From Branchipolynoe longqiensis (taxonomy: Eukaryota > Annelida > Polychaeta > Phyllodocida > Polynoidae): a stretch of 64,000 bases of DNA. Each line of letters begins with the position of its first letter. Position 1 is the stretch's first letter. The stretch spans positions 41,548,590 through 41,612,589 of the forward strand of contig CM059199.1 in the NCBI GenBank assembly GCA_030323885.1, read 5' to 3'. The translations under genes and the position numbers were made by a program. Below the pieces are notes generated by a model, which made no database searches, was not told where the DNA came from, and saw nothing but the letters and a program-made list of their open reading frames with translations. This document shows positions 52,821 to 62,572 of this stretch, one piece after another.

Positions 52821-53385
52821 CTGGTTACACTCAATCAATCAATAGTTCCGTCCTCTAGTCGAGGGTTGGATGCAATGGTTCTCCACTTGTCCCGATGTTG
52901 GGCTGTTCTGATAGACTGTGAATAATTCAAGCCTGTCCACTGTGAAATATTTGTAAACCATGATGTTCTTGGTCTCCCCCTCCCTCTGCTGCCATTCACC
53001 TTCCCTTCCAACAATGTACAGTATATTGAACTCTGACGAATGATGTGGCCAACATAAATAAGTTTCTTTGTCTGTATAGTGGCAAACAAGCTTTTCTTAT
53101 TTTAAATTTTTCTGAGAACTTCTTTGTTGGTGATCTTCTTTGTCCATGATATTTTCATCATCCTTCGATAAGTCCACATCTCAAATGCTGCTAAATGTTT
53201 GTACATTTTCTTAGAGATTGTCCATGTCTCTGCCCCATACATTAGAGTAGACCACACATAACACTGAAGAATACGCTTCCTTGTTTGTATTAATATCTTA
53301 CTTGATGTTAACACTCTATACATTTTGGAGAATGTTGTTCGGGTTATTGTTATCCTTCTTTTAATTTATTCCTCATATCTCTACA
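52821..53385 (-). pseudogene. Non-LTR retrotransposon reverse transcriptase 3' end
   Basis: Minus-strand frame 53102-53323 has 'CYVWSTLMYGAETWT' and 'YRRMMKISWTKKITNKEVL', the region just after the reverse transcriptase core in RTE/CR1-type proteins. Frame 52835-53089 continues with 'YVGHIIRQSS' and 'GRGRPRTSWFTN'. A frameshift near 53095 separates the two. The catalytic core is absent because the copy is 5'-truncated near 53385. The 3' end carries a TTGATTGATTGA tail (read on the minus strand). The same family left the copy at 23190. I cannot separate RTE from CR1 by eye. Confidence 0.75.
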
Positions 53386-53859
53386 CTATTTCCTGTTTAA
53401 TGAAGCAGATTTGATTTTGACACTATTCTGCTGTTCATTATTTGCGTGTTTGATCAATTTGTTATTACATTAGCAGCACACATTGATTGGATAACCTTCT
53501 GCAGCCCATGCTTAGGCAGGAAATATTAGCTTTGTGCAAATTCTATATCGCCTTTGTACTGCAAATAACAACAACAATTAGAAAAGCCTGTAAAGACAAA
53601 TAGTAGGGTGTTTTCTTTTGTCAAACTGCGTGAATGAATAATGCCCGAAGACATGAGTAGAACAGCAACAAAAAGATTGCCCTCAAGGTGAGTGCAGGGT
53701 GGTTGAAAGGCTGCCTACTCGGCATCCACCATCTGCCTCAAGTTTGAGGCCATGTGATCAATTGAGGAATAAATGTGCAGTAGATTGGCAGGTGGTCGGG
53801 CATTCAGAGGGAGTCCCAAGCAGCTAGGCGTGTGGGTGGCTGGTAGAAAACACAGGTTT
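53386..53859. other. No recognised feature
   Basis: Low-copy-looking sequence between the non-LTR fragment and a SINE-1. Confidence 0.3.
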
Positions 53860-54353
53860 CTTGTTGGAGTGGGACGTCCTGGCAACATCAAAGGTCATAT
53901 CAGGATGGGTACTGACTTATGACAGTACGCACTAATGTATGGACTGGGTGTAAATTAGCAATGTCCTGATGCATATATCTGAATACATTTCCTATATAAA
54001 TATGGTTGTGGTTTTTTTTGTGGCTACATTTACTCTGCTAAATAAGTTTTTGTTTCAGCGCCCAACGATTGGTCTTCCAGCCATTTTTCAATTCAGAATC
54101 ATTTACTCAGAAATGATAATATTGCGACTTTATAATGATGCCCTCTGGGAGACCAGGCCGCCAGCATTATGACCTGATGTTCCTGCCACTAAGCCAACCA
54201 ATCCTTGTGCTAGCCTAACAATGCTGAGTGCCTAGATATGAAGCGACAAGTATAATTTGTTAAGTCATTGGTTTGACTTGACAAGGGTTCGAACCTGCGG
54301 GTTGGAATCCGACAATCTACCAAAATGGGAGATGCACACTCAACTCATTTTGC
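53860..54353 (-). mobile_element. SINE-1 interrupted by about 180 bp
   Basis: Tail and start of body at 53860-53937 ('tgacttatgacagtacgcac'), then unrelated sequence 53938-54117, then the body resumes ('gcgactttataatgatgccc') to an H1-like head. The insert has no recognised ends. Confidence 0.7.
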
Positions 54354-54545
54354 TGAACATTGGTAAGAATACCTACCCAGCAGACCTGAACAAAGGCAGC
54401 AACTAGCCAAATTGATGGTAATGGGCACCTGGCTGGGTAAGAGGTAACCATGATGATGCCGTCAAAAAGGACTTTTTGTTGTTGTTGTTGGTCCATTAGT
54501 TGTTTAAGCGGGGGAAATTTCAGTCATAGACGACTGGTCTTCCTC

Positions 54546-54795
54546 ATTCCACTGCTGGTCGATAGAAAGCCCAAGCCTACACTTTTACCGACCCAAGGGA
54601 TTTTTTACCTCCCACCCCACATAGACATGGTATGAGAGCAACCAGCCTTTGATGACGCTGTAAGTTCTACACAGTGGTGGAAATCCAAACTGGCAGAGCT
54701 GGGGGCATGGGGAATCGAACCGCCGACCCTCAGATTAGGAGTCTGACCTAGAAAAAAGTCAGACACTGTAACCACTCCGCCACAGAGAACGCCAC
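54546..54795 (-). mobile_element. SINE-3
   Basis: 'gatagaaagcccaagcctac', 'cccaagggattttttacctc' and head complement 'aatcgaaccgccgaccctca' 'gattaggagtc' 'accactccgccacagagaac'. Very similar to 41440-41675. Confidence 0.8.
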
Positions 54796-54882
54796 AATGC
54801 TGCTGCCGACTACTGCGGAATATGCCATATTTAAAAATTGTTAATTAATTTTTTTATGATGAATTTATTTACCCAGCCCATA

Positions 54883-55464
54883 AAGGCCCTGTCACACTTT
54901 CCCGGATTGAGGATATGGACAAACCCGGACAAAAATATTTTAATCCAGTGTGATTCGGACTTGAAATGTATCGATTATGTAACAGATGGTAATGGACAGG
55001 TAAGATACGGTAAAGGATGGGTAACAGATGGTAACAGATGGTAACGGATGGTAACAGTTGATAATGTATCTAACAATCAACGGACAATTCAATATACAAA
55101 AAGAACTATAGCGAACGGCAACAGACGTGTCATGAATAGGTAATGGATGGGAACGGACGGTCACGGACAGGAACGGATGGCTAACAGACAGGAACAGACG
55201 GGGAATGGACGGTGAACAGATGGTAACGGATAATAACCACATATGTCATTCCGGCACAATCCGTTATAAGTTTTGTGCATGCTCAAAACTTGTAATGGAT
55301 TGGGCTGAATATCAACGGATATCAATGGATATCAATGGATATCAAAGGATATCAACAGTTATCAACAGATATGCAATGGACACAAACTGGACTTTGCCGG
55401 ATATCAACGGACTTTGTTCCATTTCAATCTGTTTCCTCAATCCGGTGAAGTGTGACAGGGCCTT
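54883..55464. mobile_element. Family T copy T5
   Basis: TIR AAGGCCCTGTCACACTT / AAGTGTGACAGGGCCTT, extended by CCCGGATTGAGG / CTCAATCCGG. Interior units are 10 bp: GGTAACAGAT near 55020-55060 and GGATATCAAT near 55315-55365. The palindrome AAGTTTTGTGCATGCTCAAA ACTT at 55268-55291 ends 173 bp from the right end. Confidence 0.8.
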
Positions 55465-55626
55465 GATGGATAACTGTGTTAACACCTGTTTTCAATGTTA
55501 GGCTGCACTAGTCCAATTTGATTCAAGTCCTGTTAAAGGGTTCTTAGTAATACTCTTGGATCTCTTGTTTATGAGTTGTAACTGTGTGTAGATTGCAAAC
55601 AAACCTAACTTTTACCATTCTTTGTG

Positions 55627-56221
55627 TTATGGTGCAGTCACACTATGATGCTTCTCGCCGGCGACACGGCAACGTGTAGTGATTTTGGGCGATAATATGT
55701 GAAACGTCTGGACGTGCTGGTGGCGCGTAATGAGCGCGTCGGTACACGTCGGTACACTATCCTTGACGTTGATGGTCGGCGGACAATGTCGGCGCACGTT
55801 ACTGGTCGCCCAAGGTTTTAAGTGTGTCAAAAAAATCCCAACGACCGGCAGCGTGCGAAATATATGGGTAAGGACGTTAGGCGCGCGTCGCAATTCGTTG
55901 GACGCGCCGGAATAACGTTATGGGAACGCTAGGAAGACGGCGCGCGTGTGGGAGGGTCGTTGCTCACACGTTGCGGCAAACTGGGGTGTTTATGTTTTAC
56001 CCCCGAGCAACATTTAAGGTTAGATGAAGACGTCACGCCAAACTTTTATTTTTTTTTCCCCAATGCGTCGGCAGACGTTGGCCTCGCGTGCATAATGCGC
56101 CGTGCTGACGCCGATCTTTTTCCCCAAACCGCCGAAAAATTGGACATTTCTCGATGCGCAAGATTTTATTTTCAACGCTGACGGGTCGCCGGGAGAAGCG
56201 TCGTAGTGTGACTGCACCATA
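55627..56221. mobile_element. Family T copy T6, reverse orientation, distinct TIR outer bases
   Basis: TIR TATGGTGCAGTCACACTA / TAGTGTGACTGCACCATA, extending through CTTCTCGCCGG. Interior is GC-rich with 10-11 bp units (GCGCGTCGGTA, CACGTCGGTA). A degenerate palindrome AAGGTTTTAAGTGTGTCAAA lies at 55812, 183 bp from the left end. Confidence 0.75.
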
Positions 56222-56439
56222 AGACCATATGCCTATAATCTTTTGTTTATGCAGTTCTATTGTATCTTATTAATTTCATTAGTTGCTAGTAAGGCATTAA
56301 TGTCTAATCACGTTGTTAAACGTATTGATTTCGATAGGTTTATGCAGTTACTTAAAGATGCATAGTCTGATGGTTTTGAATTTCTGTATTTTTTCTGAGA
56401 TAAATATATTAGATGGATCACTACTATCTACTTTACATC

Positions 56440-56843
56440 GAGCATGTTGGCGGGGCTAACATGTCTAATTTGCTAACGAGGTAACTTTCCTCTCCTCCTT
56501 TCCTCGCTTCCTGTTTTCACTTTTCCAACTCACTTGCTGTTCCAACTCCGACCTGGTCACTTTGCTTCCCCACCCTCCCACCCACTTTCGGGGGGGGGGG
56601 GGGTGAGCGCTGACGTCTTCTGCCTGCCTTCGTTAATGATGACTCCTGCCCCTGTGTATCCTCATCTTTAACGGTCACGTTACGTTCCTGTTATGATCCT
56701 GATATGTTTTAGGGTCCGAGTCACCCGCTTGCTAGCCATCTCGCCAGGCCCTGATATGTTGTTTATTAAACTCTACAAAGGTTTTCCTGACTCGGTTTCT
56801 TTCCTTTCTGACCCTAACGCTCGTCTCTGAGCCGAGTGCAGCG
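56440..56843 (+). mobile_element. Solo-LTR-like insertion in MITE-A
   Basis: About 400 bp between 'ctactttac' and 'tcaaagttac' of MITE-A. Contains TGTTGGCGGGGCTAACATG near the left end, a G run (56590-56603), and 'gtttattaaactctac' then 'gagccgagtgca' near the right end, so TG...CA ends are possible. No target duplication was identified, so the class is uncertain. Confidence 0.4.
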
Positions 56844-57032
56844 AATTAGTTCAAAGTTACTTTTATTTTAAATTGTAATCTTTTGAGATATTTTGAGTGC
56901 AAACATGGAAAATTAATTTTGGCAAGCTTGCAAACTCTGACACCATAGACTTCTGTACTAACAGGTTCTGTTACATCGACTCAGTATTGCCTTCTATGCA
57001 AAAACAAATGCTTAATAAGTGCATCAGTATCT

Positions 57033-58129
57033 GATTGATTGATTGATTGATTGGTGGTTGCTTTACGCCGTGTTGGCAGCATAGGCCATATTCACGGCGA
57101 GAAATGTTTGTTTTTGGTTCAAACCATCGCTTTTACATGTAAAAGCAGACAATCAATTATGTGCCAATAGACACTAATTAAATTAGAAAGCTCACAATCA
57201 TATATCTGTGGTCAAGGGAAACAAATTCCCATAGAAAAAGAAAAGTTTCATTAATAATTAATAGAATCCATTTAGTAAACTATATAAGGTGGTACAGTCC
57301 AGCTGCCCTCAAAAAGGCTAAAATGTTTTCCTGTTTTACCTTAGTAAAAAGGTCATGCATACTGCCTGCAGTGTAGAACCGTTGGCGCAGGGCCAAAAAA
57401 TCAACGCAACTTAGTAAAATGTGTTTGAGTGTCAGTGGGGACTGACACCCAATACATTCAGGGGGAGGTTCCCCCTTGAGCAGAAAAGCATGTGTAAGCC
57501 ACGAGTGGCCAACACGGCAGCGACTAAGGACCACTTGGTCCCGCCGACCTCCCGCATGAGTCTGTGGTGGCTTTCCCACAGATGGTTCAATTTCTTTAAG
57601 TTTATTGATGTTTTCATCCCACTCATGTTGCCATTTGGATTTTATGTGGGTGGCTATTAGTGGTTTCAGATCAGAGTGAGGGATCAGACACGGTTCAAGA
57701 TCACAGTTCAGGGCCTTCTTCGCAGCCCGATCAGCTCGTTCGTTTCCTTGTATGCCAGCATGGCCAGGCACCCAGGACAGGTGGATATCATACCCATCTG
57801 TTGTCAGTTGGTTCATTTTATAAATGACCGTTGCTAGAATAGGGTGATTCGTTTTCAGTCCAGCAACAGCCAGGAGGCAAGAGAAGGAATCACTGTATAT
57901 AACATAGTTAGTGTGGTTGGATACCTCGATACACTCCAAAGCGAGAAGGAGTGCTCGGGCCTCTGCAGTGAAAATCGAGCTCTGATCGGGTAAACGTACA
58001 CCAAATTTTTCCCGTCGGCAGACTGCCGCAGCAGCTACCCGGCTTTGGTCTTTCGAACCATCAGTGTATATGGAGAGGTGGTCTGCAAACTGGCCTTGAA
58101 TCTCTGCATGCAGTCCTTTGTACTCGAGT
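57033..58129 (-). mobile_element. 5'-truncated non-LTR retrotransposon with 10-bp TSD
   Basis: ATCAGTATCT at 57023-57032 and again at 58130-58139 is a target-site duplication within MITE-A. The element's 3' end (minus strand) is the TCAATCAATCAATC tail at 57033-57052. The 5' end is truncated inside the coding region. Confidence 0.85.
57280..58128 (-). pseudogene. RNase H and C-terminal zinc region of a non-LTR pol protein
   Basis: An uninterrupted frame of about 282 codons runs from the truncated 5' end of the element to a stop at 57280; no proper start codon is expected. In order: 'SIYTDGSK' (first Asp), 'FTAEARALLLALECI' (Glu), 'YVIYSDSFSCL' (second Asp), 'SWVPGHAGIQGNERADRAAK' (His and last Asp). 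All four acidic positions and the His of an RNase HI fold are present. Further on, 'CIGCQSPLTLKHILLSC' matches the CCHC-like element that follows RNase H in I-superfamily (I/Nimb-type) elements. The reverse transcriptase and endonuclease are missing. RNase H would remove the RNA strand during target-primed reverse transcription. The lack of stops suggests a recent insertion. Confidence 0.8.
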
Positions 58130-58222
58130 ATCAGTATCTAAATTAGATATGTAAAATCAAATCTACATAATTGGTTTGGTTTTGAAAATGTGATATGTCA
58201 TTGCACTATGCAGCTTTAATTG

Positions 58223-58539
58223 CTTGTGTTGTACTCAGTAAATATATATCATCAGCCAACATTTTGCCTGTGAACATTACAGTCATGTTATGCGATATCA
58301 GGATTGGTGATTTGAGACTCATTGAGAGACTCATTAAGAAAAGACTCAGATAAATTAAAGAACTTGGACTGAGCGAGATAATTTCAACCACCATCCTGAG
58401 ATCTGACATAAATAAAAGAACAATGCTGCAGTTGTATGTAATAACTCATGGTCTAGTAGTTATTGTCGGAAAGGATTCTAAGGGTGATTCTCACCAAAAC
58501 CATGCCCTCAGAAGGCAATGGCAAGCAGTACTGTGTTTT
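58223..58539. other. No recognised feature
   Basis: Ordinary sequence. Confidence 0.3.
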
Positions 58540-58665
58540 TGGAAGCAACAGGTATCAATTCTTAAGTCTTTGGTTTGACTCGACCAGGGTTCGAACACAC
58601 GACCCCACGGTCTACCAACACGGGAGACGGACGCTCTAACTCATTCGGCCTCCCGCCTGTTGTAG
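58540..58665 (-). mobile_element. SINE-1 fragment with H1 head
   Basis: 'ggaagcaacaggtatcaatt' through 'cgaccagggttcgaacacac' and 'tctaactcattcggcctccc'. Confidence 0.75.
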
Positions 58666-58669
58666 AGAT

Positions 58670-58833
58670 TTCGTTGGTTGTTGGAAGTGTACGTCCTGGT
58701 AACAGCTAAGGTCATATCAGGATGGGTACCAACTTGTGACAGTGCACACCCATTCCAACTGTATAGTGCTGCCCCTTAGGGAAATCAGGCCGCCACCACC
58801 ATGATCCAATATCCCACTCAGTCACATTATGCC
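58670..58833 (-). mobile_element. SINE-1 tail-side fragment
   Basis: 'ttggttgttggaagtgtacg' to 'cccactcagtcacattatgc'. Together with the preceding fragment it is not colinear with one element. Confidence 0.7.
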
Positions 58834-59060
58834 TTCATAACCTGGTGCTCAACATTAATAGGATAGGGCAAGGAATGGTTTAGTTAGCTCAGTGTGAGTA
58901 TACTCTGACTGAATAGGATATCGGAGCAGGGTGCCTGCGGCTTGATTTCCCAGTGGGGAAGCATTATAAAGCCGCCATGAGTGCGCATGGTCACAAGTCT
59001 GTACCCGTCCTGATATGACCTTAGATGTTGCTAGGACGTAAAGCAACAACGAACAACAAC
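58834..59060 (+). mobile_element. SINE-1, headless, plus strand
   Basis: 'cctggtgctcaacattaata' to CAACAACGAACAACAAC. It is joined back-to-back with the preceding minus-strand fragment, giving an inverted SINE pair that could fold back. Confidence 0.75.
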
Positions 59061-59949
59061 AATATCCTATCTGTGAACTATGATTTTCCTTTTTTTAGAG
59101 CATGGCAATCAACTTATTCAACCAATAACAGAGGCAATCTCCAGAGGCGGTCCGGCGGATGGGGCGTGTAGATAGGGGAACCCCGGAAGAAACTCCCGGC
59201 AAGTACGTAAGGGACGCATTAAAAAGCATTAACATCTCAGTTGAAGGGGGGTTAAGTTTCTGTTCATTATGAGCTCCCCACAGAAAGAGACAATGTCATC
59301 ATTTCACCAGCAATAAAATACACCAACCCCTCCAAAAAATATCCACTACAAAGCAGCAGCACAGAAATATGTGAAACGGCATAGGACACACAGGTTTCAG
59401 CACAGGGGATTTTGTTGTTGTAATTGTTTTGCAAAAATGAACAAACAATGATATTCCCGCAACAGTCCGCCGTCTTCAACCAGAGGCTTTTGGTTGCAAG
59501 GGGATCGATCGTCCTTGATATAATAATTATTTTGGCGACGGAACACAGTCGAAGACTTCGCTGATGGCGCCACCTTGCGGTGTCGAGTTGCTAATTGTTT
59601 GGAGGATCGCCGTGACTCACCAGAGGGCGTCTCAGTCGCGGCTGCGCTCAGGTTGCGCATGCGTGGGGGACGTCAATTAAAATGGCGCCCTCTATGGGAG
59701 AGCAAGCGACGGAGGGGATGGAGGGTGTCGCCCTGCCGCCAGGGTGTGTCGCACTGCCGCCAGGGTGCGCCAGGGGTAGGCTGCTCTGTATGTGTGTCTC
59801 TTTCCGTCTCAGTGAGGGGCACTCTTTCTGACTCAGGGAGGCAAGCAGTGAGATGATCAGCGCAACCTTATTTATTCATTATTATCGTTATGGAATATGA
59901 CTGACTATTCATGGTTTACAGTGATATAAATTAACCAGCAGGCGGTGGT
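59061..59949. other. Unassigned, with a CpG-containing promoter-like part at 59540-59860
   Basis: Contains 'gatggcgccaccttgcggtg', 'ttgcgcatgcgtgggggacg' (an NRF1-like GCGCATGCG) and 'aaaatggcgccctc' (YY1-like AAAATGGCG), then two CTGCCGCCAGGGTG(T/C)G repeats. These motifs are common near animal transcription starts (family knowledge). I cannot identify an exon. The rest is featureless. Confidence 0.35.
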
Positions 59950-60294
59950 CAGGTTTGCTTGGTGTTTTATATCCTAGCAACATCTAAGGCCATATCAGGA
60001 CGGGTAGCGACTTGTGACAGTGCTCACTCATGGGGACGTTATAGTACTGCCCCACTAGGAGAACAGGCAACCAGCACCATGACCTGATACCCCACTCAGT
60101 CACATTATCCTGACACTGAGTGAACCAGTCCTTGCCCTATCCTAATAATGTTGAACGCCTGGCTAGGAAGTGACAATTTTTAAGTCATAGGTTTGACTCG
60201 ACCAGGGTTCAAACCCACAAACCCATGGGTTTGGATCCCCTGATCTCCCAAAACAGGATACAGACACTCCACTCATTCGGCCATCCGGGCTGGT
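59950..60294 (-). mobile_element. SINE-1, head H1
   Basis: Complete copy. GGTCAGGT occurs before and after it and may be a short target-site duplication. Confidence 0.85.
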
Positions 60295-60607
60295 CGCTTA
60301 GGTCAGGTGACCTCCTGCATACCAGTCATAGACTACATATACCTTACTGCACTCCACCTGTCCATCAGGCTGCTCCAACAGATCCTTCTAGAACTGCATG
60401 CACCCAAGACAGCAATAGATCCGTCTCCATACTATCCTCATAATTCTCCGCATTATACATAGACATAAATAAGCAACAAATGTCAATTGTCCATAGGACA
60501 AGTCTGGTGTGATGTTTACTTGTCCACTTAAATTTTCACTTTGCCAAATTTATATCTTCATATATAGGTATGTATATATATATATGTATATATAAACATA
60601 TATATAT
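60295..60607. other. No recognised feature; ends in TA-rich sequence
   Basis: Ordinary sequence, then TATA repeats at 60560-60607 that border the Ngaro-like element. Confidence 0.35.
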
Positions 60608-60687
60608 AAATAATCGAACAGGGAATGAGAGAAAGACTAGACTTGGTTTGGGTTGAGTTTATTTTCTCTGGTAGGAAAATATATGCC
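60608..60687 (-). repeat. Split direct repeat B2
   Basis: 80 bp identical to 60888-60967 (starts AAATAATCGAACAGGGAATG on the plus strand, ends AAATATATGCC). Outer right terminus of the element on its own strand. Confidence 0.85.
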
Positions 60688-60795
60688 CTACCGGAAGTAA
60701 AAGAAAATTTTGAAGTGAGGCAAGAGGCAGGCGGTGCTGGTGCCGAGGCCGGGAGCAGAGAGAATGCCCAGAACAGGGTTCTGCTCAGAGTCATG

Positions 60796-60886
60796 GTGGT
60801 GGATAGAAGGGGGAGGGCCCAGAAGGGGCCCCAAAACATTATGGTCTATTCTTTATTTATATTCACATAATCACTTATATAGCACA
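60796..60886 (-). repeat. Split direct repeat A2
   Basis: 91 bp matching 63306-63408, which has an extra 12 bp (a duplicated GAGCAGGGGCCC-like piece). Read on the minus strand it starts TGTGCTATATAAGTGATTAT GTGAATATAAA, which resembles the start of the V-family stubs and contains TATA-like motifs. Confidence 0.85.
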
Positions 60887-60887
60887 G

Positions 60888-60967
60888 AAATAATCGAACA
60901 GGGAATGAGAGAAAGACTAGACTTGGTTTGGGTTGAGTTTATTTTCTCTGGTAGGAAAATATATGCC
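60888..60967 (-). repeat. Split direct repeat B1
   Basis: Identical to B2. One base separates it from A2 (60887). The RT open frame ends 36 bp away at 61003. Confidence 0.85.
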
Positions 60968-61002
60968 AAACATCCCAAGGGTGCCACCAAGCCAAACAAA
61001 GC

Positions 61003-62316
61003 CTAGAGTCCAGGAGGGGGGACCGAGGCCGAAACGGAGGCCAAGGCGGAAGCCACCCTCATATCGTTCATGATGCGGTCACTCAGGGGGGACTTTAGGT
61101 AGAGGAAAACTGTGTCGCTCGACCAGTCACCCCAAGTTCTTAGTTCCTCAATTGTAGCTCCGCAGAGCGACAAGTATGTGCACCCCCTACGGCAGAAAGT
61201 CCTTCCCCCCCTGACCACCTTGCTGCAGTGGGCTAGGAGTCCCCCGAGCCGCTCGAGGTCCTGTTTGGTGATCTTGCGGCGGCCCCTGGTTTCATCCAGG
61301 GCAGTGATGAGGCGGTCGAGCTTGTCCCGGGGGAGGCTCATCTCAAGTGTCACCATATTGATCTCAATGCCCAGGAAGCGAGCCGTAGTGCAGGGAGAGA
61401 CGACCTTCCCATAGCTGACGAAGAAGCAGAGCCATCTTATGATGGCGAGCAGGGTGGGTTGGTGTGCACATCCGTCCTCGTATGTGGGGGAGATGAGGCA
61501 GAAGTCGTCGAGGTAGTTCACGACTCGGGTCACGCCCTCCCGTGTAGCACAGCGGAATATGAGGTCGGATATCTTACTGAAAACATAGGGGCTCGAGGAC
61601 AGGCCTATGCAGAGCCTGTTGTCCTCGAGGTAAGTGCAGGGGAGGCCCCCCTGGTGATCGAATTCCCAGTGAAGACCTTGGCGGTCGCGGTCGGTGGGGT
61701 GGATGCAGACTGCCCTGTAAGCATCCTTGATGTCCACTGTCGAGAGGTAATCCCCCCTCTCCATGCGATCCGCGACGTCATCCACACTGTTGTAAGAGAA
61801 TTTTACGGCCACCTCCCCCGTACAGTTGTTGACGGAGGCACCCTTAGGCTGGCTGCAGTCTACTATGCTGCAAATATCGCCCCCATCCTTTGGGACGCAG
61901 AATATATCATGAACGCAGCTGGGTCGGTCCTCCACTACGGTAATGCAGCCTCGGGCGATCTCGCCTCGGAGCCTATCGCTGATGGTGGCGTGGCTCGCCG
62001 GCTCCCGGTCCTTATGGTGCCGGGAGTCGTATCGTAGGTCGCATGAGGGGTTGATGACCTGGAAGCTGAAGGCAGCTCCCCTGAGAAGGTACGCCCAATC
62101 AGGGTCGGTATCACCCCTGAGGAATAGTTCACAAAACATCGGGCAGGGGAGGAGTTGGGCCGGGCTGCCATCAATCACATGGGGACAGTGACAGGTCCCC
62201 CCCACACAGCTGTCGAATACTCGGACCACAACACCGGGTCCCCCCCGAGGCTCGATCATGGCGAGGTTGAAAACATGGCGATCCCCCGCAGGTGCAGGTT
62301 CCCCAACAAAGGCCAC
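61003..62316 (-). CDS. Reverse transcriptase with a fused tyrosine-recombinase C-terminus (in-frame deletion)
   Basis: 437 codons if read from the first permissive codon; the first ATG in frame is at 62259 (418 residues), and the frame is open further upstream, so the start is undecided. Reverse transcriptase blocks: 'CVHDIFCVPKDGGD', 'IVDCSQPKGASVNN', 'LSTVDIKDAYRAV' (motif A Asp), 'NRLCIGLSSSPYVFS', 'VVNYLDDFCLI' (catalytic Asp pair), 'TARFLGIEINMVTLEMSLP' and the connection 'LGGLLAHCSKVVRGGRTF'. Directly after this, 'RRGCTYLSLCGA', 'EELRTWGDWSSD' and 'FLYLKSPLSDRI' look like the last 40 residues of a tyrosine recombinase, including the position of the nucleophilic Tyr. RNase H and most of the recombinase are missing. 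The junction is at about 61181-61198, where both parent proteins plausibly share F-x-R-R. It could encode an RT but not an active recombinase. Confidence 0.75.
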   Translation of the reverse strand: MAFVGEPAPAGDRHVFNLAMIEPRGGPGVVVRVFDSCVGGTCHCPHVIDGSPAQLLPCPMFCELFLRGDTDPDWAYLLRGAAFSFQVINPSCDLRYDSRHHKDREPASHATISDRLRGEIARGCITVVEDRPSCVHDIFCVPKDGGDICSIVDCSQPKGASVNNCTGEVAVKFSYNSVDDVADRMERGDYLSTVDIKDAYRAVCIHPTDRDRQGLHWEFDHQGGLPCTYLEDNRLCIGLSSSPYVFSKISDLIFRCATREGVTRVVNYLDDFCLISPTYEDGCAHQPTLLAIIRWLCFFVSYGKVVSPCTTARFLGIEINMVTLEMSLPRDKLDRLITALDETRGRRKITKQDLERLGGLLAHCSKVVRGGRTFCRRGCTYLSLCGATIEELRTWGDWSSDTVFLYLKSPLSDRIMNDMRVASALASVSASVPPPGL

Positions 62317-62572
62317 TTGCAGCCAATCGGAGTCGCTCGCCTGGTTGCTGCCGACCCAACCCCGGACCGTGGGGGCGGGGTGTCCCCTGCAAGGGCACAG
62401 GTAACAGCAGCATCACAGTAGGCCGTGCGACCCCGCCCGGGGTCAAGGTCGGTCGGGCAGCGGCCCAGCGACGGGGGTAAACAGGGGCAGAGATTTGGGT
62501 CAACTCACTGGCTGCGGCACGGGTCTGGGGAGGTCCGGTGTCGTGTAGGCGGGCCACGGGGCGGGCTCGGTG

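Larger units (their letters stand above)
54855..56350 (+). repeat. Dispersed repeat E1 carrying two family T insertions
   Basis: E1 pieces are 54855-54882, 55465-55626 and 56222-56350, in the same order as in 43236-43560 and 38450-38660. T5 and T6 fill the two gaps. For T6 the junctions (gtgTTA | TGGTGCAG ... CTGCACCA | TAAgacc) against the empty copy 'gtgttaat' fit a TA duplication. Confidence 0.65.
56352..58219 (+). mobile_element. MITE-A host of two nested retroelement insertions
   Basis: MITE-A pieces 56352-56439, 56844-57032 and 58130-58219 join into a full copy (TTAAAGATGCATAGTCTGAT ... GCACTATGCAGCTTTAA). The insertions are an LTR-like segment (56440-56843) and a non-LTR element (57033-58129). 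Confidence 0.75.

Noticed and set aside
55948..56181. 77-codon frame in T6
   Set aside because: Part of the periodic interior of a family T element; not conserved in other copies.
61459..62037. 192-codon plus-strand frame
   Set aside because: Antisense shadow of the reverse transcriptase frame, which has the recognisable motifs.
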